Below, one piece after another: positions 25,822 through 33,902 of a stretch of 64,000 bases of DNA (within the stretch, counting starts at the first letter, position 1; the number at the start of each line of letters is the position of its first letter). Source of the DNA: Caryophanales bacterium UBA6259 (GTDB lineage: Bacteria > Bacillota > Bacilli > Tepidibacillales > Tepidibacillaceae); the NCBI GenBank assembly GCA_002441135.1, contig DJVJ01000007.1, positions 37,228 to 101,227 of the forward strand, read 5' to 3'. A program made the translations under genes and the position numbers. Under the pieces are notes generated by a model. It was not told the origin of the DNA. It did not search any database and saw only the letters and a program-made list of their open reading frames with translations.

Positions 25822-26256
25822 ATGTATCAAGTCAATCGTGAAAAAATTAATGAAATTCTTAACTTTATGAATCGAAATTATGAAATTATGAAACCATTAA
25901 CAACTTTAACACAAGAAGAATTTATTCAGGATCAAATCATTGTGCTTGCAACGGAAAGAGTGCTGCACAGTAGCATGGAATCAGTAATAGATGTAGGAAA
26001 CCATATCATTGATGGATTTATTATGAGAGATCCTGGCAGCTATACAGATATTATCGAAATCCTAAGAGATGAGCAAGTTTTACCGGAGGAAATTGCTCAA
26101 CAGTTTAAGGATTTTATTGCGTTTAGAAAAGATCTAGTAACTGAATATACCCATACTACACCTGAGAAAGTACATCAAATATTAGTTCAATATTTTTCTC
26201 TTCTAACTACTTTTGAAGAATATGTGCAAGCATATTTAATAAAGGAACTAGGTTAA
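25822..26256 (+). CDS. HepT-like/DUF86 family protein (YutE-like)
   Basis: 144 aa from ATG 25822, preceded by GGGGAGGGG; longer in-frame starts have no RBS. Alpha-helical, with VLATERVLHSSMESVIDVGNHIIDGFIMRDPGSYTDIIEIL and a C-terminal segment FIAFRKDLVTEYTHT, which is the HepT RX4HXY-type pattern in degenerate form (R..L.EY). HepT proteins are toxin RNases paired with MntA antitoxins, but no nucleotidyltransferase gene is adjacent, so this is probably the standalone housekeeping YutE type. Confidence 0.8.
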   Translation: MYQVNREKINEILNFMNRNYEIMKPLTTLTQEEFIQDQIIVLATERVLHSSMESVIDVGNHIIDGFIMRDPGSYTDIIEILRDEQVLPEEIAQQFKDFIAFRKDLVTEYTHTTPEKVHQILVQYFSLLTTFEEYVQAYLIKELG

Positions 26257-26348
26257 ATACTGCAAATTAGGATATACTATTATCATTAATAGTATACATT
26301 TTTTTATTATGCACATTAAAATACTTTTAATATAAAAAAGTTTATTAA

Positions 26349-26377
26349 TTTACATTGAAGGATAATATGTTTATAAT
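26349..26377 (+). promoter_or_regulatory. promoter of SufR-like regulator gene
   Basis: TTTACA (26349-26354), 17-nt spacer, TATAAT (26372-26377), 38 nt before the TTG start. Confidence 0.65.
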
Positions 26378-26415
26378 AAGAACATATAAATCCGAAGTAG
26401 TAAGTAGGTGATTTT

Positions 26416-27042
26416 TTGACTTTGTCAACGAAAGACGAAATTTTAATTATGTTAAAGACAGCTGGTTCTTTGACCGTAAGTGATATATCTAAAGAATTAG
26501 GAATTACAGAAATGGCAGTAAGGCGTCATCTTAACACGTTAGAGAGAGATGAGATGATTAAATCTACTCTAGTTCGACAAGCAATGGGAAGACCAACTCA
26601 TCTATATTCTTTGACTGAAAAAGCGGAGGATAATTTTCCGAAGACCTATCGTGATCTAGCAAAGGATATCCTTGATGAGATTGCAGAAACGGAAGGTATG
26701 GACAAAATAGATACCCTTTTTGAAAAAAGAGAAGAACGATTGCGCAATAGGTATCTCTCGAAAATGAATTCCACCTCTGACTTATCTGAAAAGGTTAAAT
26801 CATTAGTGGATATTCAAAATGAAAAAGGGTATATGGTCGAGCTTCAAGAGACAGAGGATGAATTTTTAATCATTGAAAAAAACTGTCCAATTTCAGAAAT
26901 AGCTAAGGATTATGGGCAGGCCTGTAATGGAGAAAAAAAGCTTTTTGAAAATATTTTGGGTGCGAAGGTCGATTCAGTTCAATGTATGACAAGAGGAGAC
27001 CGCAGTTGTGTATATGCAATTAAAAAAGCTATGAATAAATAA
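26416..27042 (+). CDS. HTH transcriptional regulator with Fe-S-type cysteine cluster (SufR-like)
   Basis: 208 aa, TTG start with GTAGGTGA upstream. An N-terminal DeoR/ArsR-type winged helix (LTVSDISKELGITEMAVRRHLNTLERDEMI, GRPTHLYSLTEKA) is followed by a ligand domain with Cys157, Cys170, Cys190 and Cys198. The first pair has the C-x12-C spacing of SufR, the cyanobacterial and actinobacterial repressor of suf genes that holds an Fe-S cluster. The spacing of the second pair differs, so the cluster claim is inference. No suf genes are adjacent. Confidence 0.78.
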   Translation: MTLSTKDEILIMLKTAGSLTVSDISKELGITEMAVRRHLNTLERDEMIKSTLVRQAMGRPTHLYSLTEKAEDNFPKTYRDLAKDILDEIAETEGMDKIDTLFEKREERLRNRYLSKMNSTSDLSEKVKSLVDIQNEKGYMVELQETEDEFLIIEKNCPISEIAKDYGQACNGEKKLFENILGAKVDSVQCMTRGDRSCVYAIKKAMNK

Positions 27043-27071
27043 AACAGCGAGATTTGTTCTCGCTGTTTTAT
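27041..27071. terminator. bidirectional terminator
   Basis: AAACAGCGAGA and TCTCGCTGTTT pair around a short loop, between convergent genes. Confidence 0.85.
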
Positions 27072-29144
27072 TTATTTCTGTAAAATACTATTCTCTAATT
27101 GATGGAATTGGATTTGTTCCAATTCATCAACTGGAATAGCTAAAAATGCTTTTACACAAGTAGGACAAAAATGAGAGCCGCTATCCTCCATAATAATTTT
27201 TCTAGCCTCAATGACGCTTCTTGGTTCTTTGTAAGGTCTTTTACTGGTAATGGTATCAAAGGCATCTGCAATAGCAAATATTCTGGCTGGAAGAGGAATT
27301 TGTTCCCCTTTTAAACCATAAGGATAACCTTGTCCATCAAAACGCTCATGGTGATATAAAATAATGTCAATCGCACCCTCTAAAAATTGGATGTTTTGAA
27401 TCATTTCATAGCCGATTATTGGATGGGTTCTCATCACAACCCATTCCTCCTCTGTTAGTTTACTAGGCTTTAATAAAATTGCATCAGGAATACCGATTTT
27501 ACCTATGTCATGTAACAAAGCTCCCCATTTAATTCTATTTTGCGAGGATTCTTTAACACCAAGCCGTCGAGCAATGGCCAAACTATAATCAGTTACTCGT
27601 TGAGAATGACCATTTGTTTCCGAATCTTTTTTATCAAGAGCAACAGTTAATGCTCTAACCATCATTGAATTTGCTTTTTCTAACTGAGAGTTTTTTAAAT
27701 GACGGAGTATATGTGTTCCTAAAGGGCGTAAATATTCCTCCATTATTTCTACTAATTTATGATTGAATCTCTCTAAACTATGATTGTCAGTGATAAATAC
27801 AGCACCTACACATTGTTTTTCTATTTGATCACATAACGGTACAATTATGCTAGATTTAGCCTTTGTATTTTCAAATGTAGGATGAATGGTTCCATGATCA
27901 AAGCTGTCATCAAAGACAAGAATTTTTTTGGTTAAAAGACTTTGTACAATAAAGGAAGAGTCTGTAATGGACAGTTCTACTCCTTTTGGAGAACCAATTA
28001 GCTTTAATACTAATCGTTCCTGATCAAGAATCCAAATATCAAAACGAGAAAGACCTAGATAACGAGTAGCCAGTCTAGAATATTTTACTAATATATCATT
28101 TAAATAATTTGTACTTATTAAATCATTAGATGCTTTATGGACCATATTTTTTATTTTTTTAATGGCATTTTGGTAATATAGCTCAATAATATTACTAATT
28201 GCTGGACCCATTTGTAAAATAAGCTCTGTTATAGTTTCTATTTCCCATTCGTTATAAGCATTATTTCGTTGACTATAAAGATGAACAACCCCAATTCCTA
28301 CCCCTTTATTAACGATTGGAATTCGTAATGCAGTGCGAAAGGAAGGATCATTTTGAAAATAGTCCTCTGAAAATTTTAGCTTATCTTGAGTAGATACCAT
28401 AATTTTATTAGATTGAAGAACCTCTTTTGTAGCAGAGTCTTCAATTGGTAATAGAATTTTGGCTAATGGAAGTACATCCCCTTTTAAATATAAGGGGAAT
28501 ATTGAAATTTCTCGATTTCTAAAATAATGGGGAAAAGTAAATGTTAACCCATCAAAATGAACTACCTTAAGCAATTCTTCAACAAGAAAATAATAGGATT
28601 GTTAAAATTCCAGATTGCTAGTTGTCATTTTTGATATTTTATTGTGGGCTTTAAGCATTTGATAATTAAATGCATTATGAATCGCAATAGATATTCCACT
28701 AGCTAACATATTTAAATATTTTTTGTCATTTATTGTAAAGGCTTCAACATTCTTGGACCCAAGGACTAATGCACCAATTGTATGATGGTTGATTTTTAAT
28801 GGTATACAATAGACGGCTTGAAGAGAGAAATCAAATTCCTCTTTGCTATCAGAAGCATATATATTATTTATTATTATTGGGTTATTTTCCTTCACACTTT
28901 TCCCAATAACACCACTACCAACAAGTATTTTACGATGTGGAGGGCTGACTTGCAGCTCACCAGCAATGCTTTTTAGGATTAACTGATTCCCTTCTAAAAG
29001 ATAAAGACGAATAGTGGAATAGAGTTGTAATTTATCGATTTCATCAGTTATTGTTTGGCTCAATGCTTCAATATTTTCTTGCTGTACTAAACTATGACTA
29101 ATTCTATGTAAAATGTCTAAATATTGGTGTAAGGGAATGGTCAT
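27072..29144 (-). pseudogene. multi-GAF HD-GYP phosphodiesterase gene interrupted by an in-frame TAA
   Basis: Two open segments lie in the same frame, separated only by TAA at 28604-28602: a 180-aa N-terminal GAF part (29144-28602) and a C-terminal part (28601-27072) with two further GAF-like regions and an HD-GYP domain. Translation across the stop is smooth (SNLEF-stop-QSYYFLVEELLKVVHF), continuing a helix into the next GAF domain. The HD-GYP domain is intact (HDIGKIGIPDAILL, HHERFDGQGYPYGL, ADAFDTITSKRPYK) and would hydrolyse cyclic-di-GMP. The downstream part has no RBS before its first possible start, TTG 28574. One base substitution explains the break, so this is a recent nonsense mutation, a two-piece gene, or a sequencing error. 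Joined length would be 690 codons. Confidence 0.75.
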
Positions 29145-29260
29145 TTTTAATTTTTCTCCTTTATGTAGATGACTATTAATACTTTCGTCCTATAACCCCA
29201 AATTCCCTTCTTAGAATGATTATTTTTAATTAAAAATTATAAAAATTGTTAGACAAAAAC

Positions 29261-29292
29261 AAAAAAACAGATTAGCAATAATGCAATCTGTT
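29261..29292 (-). terminator. terminator after pgpA-like gene
   Basis: On the minus strand AACAGATT and AATCTGTT pair around an 11-nt loop, followed by a T run. Confidence 0.75.
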
Positions 29293-29305
29293 TCCATTAA
29301 AAACG

Positions 29306-29806
29306 CTATCTAGTTTGGCTATGGGCAATCCTACTTGATGCAGCGGCAGCAATCGCACCTACAATATCATCTAAGAATGTATTGATTTTTCCGTCGGTGT
29401 GCGAATTTAGTTTTTCGAGAATACCAGGTTTAAGCTTATCGATATAGCCATAATTAGTAAACCCAATACTGCCATAGACATTTACAATAGACAATGCGAT
29501 AATTTCATCAATTCCATAGAGGCTTTCATCGTGCCAAATAATTTCTTGTAGGGGAGAATCTAATAATTTTTTTTCTGCCAAAATATCCAATTCAATTCCA
29601 GTGATTACTGCATTTTGAACCTCTCGCTTTTCTAAAACCTTATTTACATTATGTTCGCATTCCTCAATTGTTATATCAGGAAAATATTTTGATTGTAAAA
29701 AGTAGACAAGTTGTGCGATATCATTAATTTCAACGCCTCTAGATTTAATCATCTGAAGCGTTTTTTTATGTAAATCATAATCAGAAATCGGTTTGTAATC
29801 ACCCAT
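29306..29806 (-). CDS. phosphatidylglycerophosphatase A family protein (YutG-like)
   Basis: 166 aa. HDESLYGIDEIIALSIVNVYGSIGFTNYGYIDKLKPGILEKLN and the C-terminal FLDDIVGAIAAAASSRIAH match the PgpA-like YutG proteins; the acidic FLDDIVGA helix is the family hallmark. Dephosphorylation of phosphatidylglycerophosphate is the family function, although these short soluble Bacillus forms are little studied. RBS AAGGAGG. Confidence 0.85.
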   Translation of the reverse strand: MGDYKPISDYDLHKKTLQMIKSRGVEINDIAQLVYFLQSKYFPDITIEECEHNVNKVLEKREVQNAVITGIELDILAEKKLLDSPLQEIIWHDESLYGIDEIIALSIVNVYGSIGFTNYGYIDKLKPGILEKLNSHTDGKINTFLDDIVGAIAAAASSRIAHSQTR

Positions 29807-29876
29807 AATTGGTCCTCCTTCGTCTTATTTTATATTAGTATAAAACAAAATCCTACACTTTAGTATAGTATTATCA

Positions 29877-29905
29877 TTGTATTGAATAATAACCATTAGT
29901 ATACT
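29877..29905 (+). promoter_or_regulatory. promoter of SDR gene overlapping a palindrome
   Basis: TTGTAT (29877-29882), 17-nt spacer, TATACT (29900-29905). The perfect 12-bp palindrome TTAGTATACTAA (29896-29907) covers the -10 and may be an operator. Confidence 0.5.
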
Positions 29906-29939
29906 AAAAAAAATAAAATTAAATAATAGGTGAAATAAA

Positions 29940-30722
29940 ATGAAAAAACGTATTGCTTTAATTACTGGTGGAGCAAAAGGGATTGGAAAGAAAATAACAC
30001 GAACCCTTGCTAGTCATGGATATACGGTGATTATTAATTATTTACATAGCAAGGAAGAAGCTACTGAGCTTGCTAAAGAGTTGGTAAGAATGGGAAAAGA
30101 GGCTTATACTATACAAGCTGATGTTTCTAAAAAAGAGGGCGTTCGTAGATTATTTGAAGAAATAGAGTGGAAAATCGGCAAAATAGACATCTTAATTCAT
30201 AGTGTAGGACCTTTTATTAGGGAACGAAAAACTTTTTATGAAATGACGTTAGAAGAAGTGGATGAAATGATTAACGGAAATTTACAAAGTGCATTATATA
30301 CAACACATTTTTCATTAAATAATATGCGTGAGCAACAATTTGGTAGAATTATATTTTTTGGATTTCACCGAGCAAGTGAAGCCCCTGCTTGGCCAGACCG
30401 TTCCGTTTATGCAGCAGCTAAAGTGGGATTGGTTTCTTTTTGCAAAACATTAGCAGTAGAAGAAGCGCCATTTGGGATTACAGTAAATATGCTCTGTCCT
30501 GGTGATATTATTGGTGAAAATAAAGAAAAATCAATTATTGAAGTCTTAAATCAAAAAGATCAGGAATCTTTAAGAGGAAGACCAGGTACAGGCGAAGATA
30601 TCGCTAGAATAATCCCGTTTTTGCTAGAAGAGGATTCAGATTTTATTACGGGCAATATCATCAGTATTAGTGGGGGATTAGATATCATTCATCCATTTTC
30701 TAAACAAGGAATCAGAAAATGA
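29940..30722 (+). CDS. short-chain dehydrogenase/reductase (FabG-like)
   Basis: 260 aa. Nucleotide-binding TGGAKGIG and catalytic YAAAK are present, with DVSKKEGV and PGDIIGENKEK further on. In classical SDRs the catalytic Ser is about 13 residues before the Tyr; here that position is Arg (FHRASEAPAWPDRSVY), with the nearest Ser at -11, so the active site may be altered or shifted. ATG has a weak RBS (AGGTG). Substrate unknown. Confidence 0.85.
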   Translation: MKKRIALITGGAKGIGKKITRTLASHGYTVIINYLHSKEEATELAKELVRMGKEAYTIQADVSKKEGVRRLFEEIEWKIGKIDILIHSVGPFIRERKTFYEMTLEEVDEMINGNLQSALYTTHFSLNNMREQQFGRIIFFGFHRASEAPAWPDRSVYAAAKVGLVSFCKTLAVEEAPFGITVNMLCPGDIIGENKEKSIIEVLNQKDQESLRGRPGTGEDIARIIPFLLEEDSDFITGNIISISGGLDIIHPFSKQGIRK

Positions 30723-30746
30723 GCAGACGGTGGATGCTCATTTTTA
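30716..30746 (+). terminator. terminator of SDR gene
   Basis: AAATGAGCA and TGCTCATTT stem with T run; it overlaps the stop codon. Confidence 0.75.
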
Positions 30747-30844
30747 TATGGACAAGTATTGTAATTTTATATAACAAAAAAATAATATTTTGAAGTATAA
30801 TGAAAATTGATCATCATAAACATTTTGTTTTAGGAGGTTTTACC

Positions 30845-31819
30845 GTGTCAAAACCATACATATTTATAACTAGAGAAATTCCAAATCATGCTCTTGAATT
30901 ATTAAAGGAATCCTTTGAGGTAGGTATGTGGAATGAGGATCGTCCAATTCCTAGAGAAGTATTATTAGCAGAAGCAAAAAGAGCTGAAGGGCTTTTAATT
31001 ATGCTTACTGAAAGAATAGATCAGGAATTGTTAGATGCTGCTCCAAACCTTAAAGCAATTTCTATTATGGCTGTAGGCTATGATAATATTGATCTGTCTT
31101 TAGCAACTGAAAGAGGTATTTTTGTTATGAATACTCCAGGGGTATTAAGTAATGCTACAGCAGACTTAACCTTTGGACTTTTAATGGCAACGGGTCGAAG
31201 AATAGCTGAAGCTAATCAATATCTCTTAGATGGAAAGTGGATTGGCTGGGGACCAATGTTAATGGCAGGACAGGAAATTTATGGATCAACTATAGGGATT
31301 ATCGGAATGGGAAGAATTGGCGAGGCCGTTGCAAAAAGAGCAACTGGTTTTGATATGAAAATTTTATATCACAATCGAAACAGAAAGCCAGAGGTTGAAG
31401 AAGCATTAGGTGCAGAATATCGATCATTAGATGATTTACTGCAAGAATCTGATTTTATTGTAATGTTAACACCATTAACACCAGAAACAGAAAATTTAAT
31501 TGGAAAAAGAGAATTTGAATTAATGAAAGAAACAGCAGTATTTGTTAATGTTTCTAGAGGGGCAACCATCGATGAGGAAGCATTATATGAAGCGTTGGTT
31601 AATAAAAAAATCTGGGCTGCTGGTTTAGATGTATTTAGACAAGAGCCAGTTCCAATGGATAACCCATTATTAAAACTTGATAATGTGGTAGCTATTCCTC
31701 ATATAGGTAGCGCTAGTATTCAAACCAGAACAAAAATGGCAGTAATGGCTGCTCAAGGCTTAAAGGATGCGCTTGAAAACAAAAAGCCGGAATTTGTAGT
31801 GAATAAAGAATTATTATAG
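30845..31819 (+). CDS. D-2-hydroxyacid dehydrogenase (glyoxylate/hydroxypyruvate reductase type)
   Basis: 324 aa from GTG 30845, preceded by AGGAGG with 7 nt spacing. NAD(P)-binding GMGRIGEAVAKRA, catalytic Arg in NVSRGATIDEEAL, Glu in QEP, and His in PHIGSAS. MAVGYDNIDLSLATERGIFVMNTPGVLSNATADLTFGL is typical of the GyaR/YvcT group that reduces glyoxylate, hydroxypyruvate or 2-ketogluconate. It could supply or use D-glycerate, which the glycerate kinase gene 8 kb downstream would phosphorylate; that link is inferred. Confidence 0.9.
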   Translation: MSKPYIFITREIPNHALELLKESFEVGMWNEDRPIPREVLLAEAKRAEGLLIMLTERIDQELLDAAPNLKAISIMAVGYDNIDLSLATERGIFVMNTPGVLSNATADLTFGLLMATGRRIAEANQYLLDGKWIGWGPMLMAGQEIYGSTIGIIGMGRIGEAVAKRATGFDMKILYHNRNRKPEVEEALGAEYRSLDDLLQESDFIVMLTPLTPETENLIGKREFELMKETAVFVNVSRGATIDEEALYEALVNKKIWAAGLDVFRQEPVPMDNPLLKLDNVVAIPHIGSASIQTRTKMAVMAAQGLKDALENKKPEFVVNKELL

Positions 31820-31834
31820 GTTAAAGCTAGAAAT

Positions 31835-31877
31835 TAAAAAACGAAGTTTCAGAATAAAACTGAGACTTCGTTTTTTT
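31835..31877 (+). terminator. terminator of hydroxyacid dehydrogenase gene
   Basis: AAAACGAAGTTTCAG and CTGAGACTTCGTTTT pair with one mismatch, then a T run. Confidence 0.8.
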
Positions 31878-31915
31878 ATAGAAAAACAACAAAAGCTTTT
31901 CTTATCTAAAGTTAC

Positions 31916-32146
31916 TTAAAATACTTGTTGAACTTCTTTAATCTTATCAGGCAGTTCTTCTAACAATGCTCTTTCTACACCCATTTTTAGAGTCATTGTG
32001 GAAGCCATGCAAGAACCACATGCACCCATCAAACGGACCTTTACTATGCCATCTTCTACATCTATTAATTCAATATCGCCGCCATCTCTTTGTAGGAATG
32101 GGCGAACTTTATCAAGGACTTGTTCTACTTCTTCAAAAATAGTCAT
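31916..32146 (-). CDS. NifU C-terminal domain protein (Nfu/YutM-type Fe-S carrier)
   Basis: 76 aa from ATG 32146 (AAAGGAGA upstream with 8 nt spacing). DKVRPFLQRDGGDIELIDVEDGIVKVRLMGACGSCMAST contains the CxxC that holds a [4Fe-4S] cluster for delivery to apo-proteins. It matches B. subtilis YutI/YutM-type Nfu proteins. Single gene. Confidence 0.93.
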   Translation of the reverse strand: MTIFEEVEQVLDKVRPFLQRDGGDIELIDVEDGIVKVRLMGACGSCMASTMTLKMGVERALLEELPDKIKEVQQVF

Positions 32147-32402
32147 CTGCACAATCTCCTTTTATTTCTCATTTTATTTTACAGGTATTTCTTATTCATA
32201 AAAAATATTTTAGCATAACATAAATATTTAAGCCATATAGGGATGATACTTTAAAATGAATAGTTGGTGACAAATATCTTAAAATTTACTAAATACTTGC
32301 AGGAACTTTGTTTATCGCAAGAGAACTTATCCCTATGTTAAACTACAATTAATAATAGGATAAAAAAATCTCATTTTATCTAGATATAAAGAAGGAGAAA
32401 TC

Positions 32403-32741
32403 ATGATGAGAACAACAATTGATGGTAAGCTCGAGGTTCTAGTCTATGGTACAGGTATAGTGTGTGCTAGTTGTGTAAATGCACCATCTAGTGAAGAAAC
32501 AGCCTCTTGGCTTCAATCTCTATTTAACCGTAAATATGGTAATCAAATAAAAGTTAAGTATATCGATTTTCAAAAACCAAGTAATGAGGAAGAAAAACAG
32601 TTTGCCAGAAGAATTATGTTAGAAGATTTGTGGTATCCAGTAGTCCTTATTGAAGGAGCAATTGTTACGGAAGGAAATCCAAATTTGAAAAACATTTTTA
32701 AAAAATTAGATGAATTAGGAATTAAATCAAAGGAAGATTAA
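32403..32741 (+). CDS. yuzD: YuzD family thioredoxin-like protein
   Basis: 112 aa. LEVLVYGTGIVCASCVNAPSSEETASWLQ carries CASC, and WYPVVLIEGAIVTEGNPNLKNI resembles a thioredoxin-fold cis-Pro region. YuzD is widespread in Bacilli, with function unknown; redox or Fe-S chemistry is suspected. RBS AAGGAG. First of a three-gene run: yuzD, yuzB, zinc-ribbon. Confidence 0.85.
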   Translation: MMRTTIDGKLEVLVYGTGIVCASCVNAPSSEETASWLQSLFNRKYGNQIKVKYIDFQKPSNEEEKQFARRIMLEDLWYPVVLIEGAIVTEGNPNLKNIFKKLDELGIKSKED

Positions 32742-32742
32742 A

Positions 32743-33030
32743 ATGAAAAAAATGGTGGAGTTTTGCGAAAATAATTATGAACTAGGCAGCTTAATGGTAA
32801 AGGAAAAACTAGACAAAACTTCTCAGTTTGAAACGATGGAGTATGGCTGTTTAGGACATTGTATACAGTGTAGAATTACTCCATTTGTAATGGTGGAAGG
32901 GAAATACATCGAGGACGAGAATCTAGACCTACTTTATGATAAAATTGTTGAACAAGACGATAATCATCAGCTTGATTTTATTTATGATCTTGTTATAAAA
33001 ACCGAAAAGGGATTAAAGGGGGATAATTAA
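32743..33030 (+). CDS. yuzB: YuzB family protein (UPF0349)
   Basis: 95 aa. VEFCENNYELGS, EYGCLGHCIQCRITPFVMVEGKYIEDENLDLLYDKI match YuzB, with a conserved CLGHC-x-QC pattern that could bind metal or an Fe-S cluster. ATG begins one base after the yuzD stop, so the genes are coupled. Confidence 0.85.
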   Translation: MKKMVEFCENNYELGSLMVKEKLDKTSQFETMEYGCLGHCIQCRITPFVMVEGKYIEDENLDLLYDKIVEQDDNHQLDFIYDLVIKTEKGLKGDN

Positions 33031-33237
33031 ATGGATCATGAGAAAAGAGGATGTATTAAATGTGGTCATGATGAAGCAGAAATTGGGGAAATTGCTACAT
33101 CAGGTACAGGATTATCAAAATTATTTGACATTCAGCACAATCATTTTAAAGTGGTATCATGTAAAAATTGTGGCTATTCAGAGTTATATAGGACAAAATC
33201 AGGATTAAACGTCTTAGATTTCTTTTTTGGCGGTTAA
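33031..33237 (+). CDS. zinc-ribbon nucleic-acid-binding-like protein (COG3478 type)
   Basis: 68 aa. CIKCGHDEAEIGEIATSGTGLSKLFDIQHNHFKVVSCKNCGYSELYR has two CxxC knuckles of a zinc ribbon. ATG immediately follows the yuzB stop; RBS GGGGGA. Function unknown. Confidence 0.82.
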   Translation: MDHEKRGCIKCGHDEAEIGEIATSGTGLSKLFDIQHNHFKVVSCKNCGYSELYRTKSGLNVLDFFFGG

Positions 33238-33239
33238 AA

Positions 33240-33283
33240 AAAAGCTTGGCTTTTGGGGGGCACCTCATTTTGCCAAGCTTTTA
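33240..33283. terminator. bidirectional terminator
   Basis: AAAAGCTTGGC and GCCAAGCTTTT with a G/C-rich loop, between convergent genes. Confidence 0.75.
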
Positions 33284-33286
33284 TCG

Positions 33287-33544
33287 TTATAAGGTTTGAA
33301 ATATCTCATTCACAGAAACGATTTGATCACTCCCACAATTAGGGCAGGAAACGATGTGAACACATTGATGATTTTTAAAATCGTCATAGCCATTAGTTAA
33401 TTTTACATCATCAATTTCACGATAGGGAGAATAAGGACCCCATAAATCATCCACTCTTCCGTGGTCGTCAAGAATTCGACTACATTTTGAACAAGTAACA
33501 GTTAATTGCTCTAAACCATTACAAACAGGACAAATATAACTCAT
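33287..33544 (-). CDS. zinc-binding hypothetical protein
   Basis: 85 aa with three CxxC pairs (CPVC, CSKC, CPNC) arranged as a split zinc ribbon. The middle is rich in Asp and Tyr (DDLWGPYSPYREIDDVKL). RBS AAGGAG. Small proteins of this type occur in Bacilli; function unknown. Confidence 0.75.
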   Translation of the reverse strand: MSYICPVCNGLEQLTVTCSKCSRILDDHGRVDDLWGPYSPYREIDDVKLTNGYDDFKNHQCVHIVSCPNCGSDQIVSVNEIFQTL

Positions 33545-33557
33545 TCTTGTTTTCTCC

Positions 33558-33749
33558 TTAATAATTTTTTATTTGGAGTATTTCTGTGTATAAGATATAG
33601 CTTGCCATAATTACAAAAGAAACGATGGCGCCTACAATTGCAGAAATAGAGCTTCCAATTGGTGGTCTCATCAATAAAATTAATAAAGGATAAAAAATTG
33701 CTAGAAGAATTGTTAGTCCTTTGTATAAATATTCTACAGTGTAATTCAA
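33558..33749 (-). CDS. small two-helix membrane protein
   Basis: 63 aa with two hydrophobic segments (LTILLAIFYPLLILLM and ISAIVGAIVSFVIMASYILY). TTG start 33749 is supported by AAAGGAGG with 7 nt spacing. It is 13 nt upstream of the zinc-protein gene, so the two are probably co-transcribed. Not recognised. Confidence 0.65.
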   Translation of the reverse strand: MNYTVEYLYKGLTILLAIFYPLLILLMRPPIGSSISAIVGAIVSFVIMASYILYTEILQIKNY

Positions 33750-33843
33750 AAAGCTTCCTCCTTTAATGAGTTGACAAATTTTTTTCTTTATTTACTATTT
33801 TGTCTTTAAAGGAGAGCTATCATACCATAAAAAGAATTTTAAT

Positions 33844-33887
33844 AACAAAACCACCTCGATATTTATTCTTATCGAGGTGGTTTTGTT
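33844..33887 (-). terminator. terminator of yumC
   Basis: Perfect 18-bp inverted repeat (AACAAAACCACCTCGATA and complement) with an 8-nt loop, just past the yumC stop. Confidence 0.88.
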
Positions 33888-33902
33888 GACCTTTTATTAA
33901 AA

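Noticed and set aside
25822..26256. HepT-MntA toxin-antitoxin module
   Set aside because: No minimal nucleotidyltransferase gene lies next to the HepT-like gene, so a standalone protein is more likely.
28574..28601. Independent start of the HD-GYP gene at TTG 28574
   Set aside because: No RBS, starts inside a GAF helix, and is in the same frame as the upstream part separated only by one stop codon.
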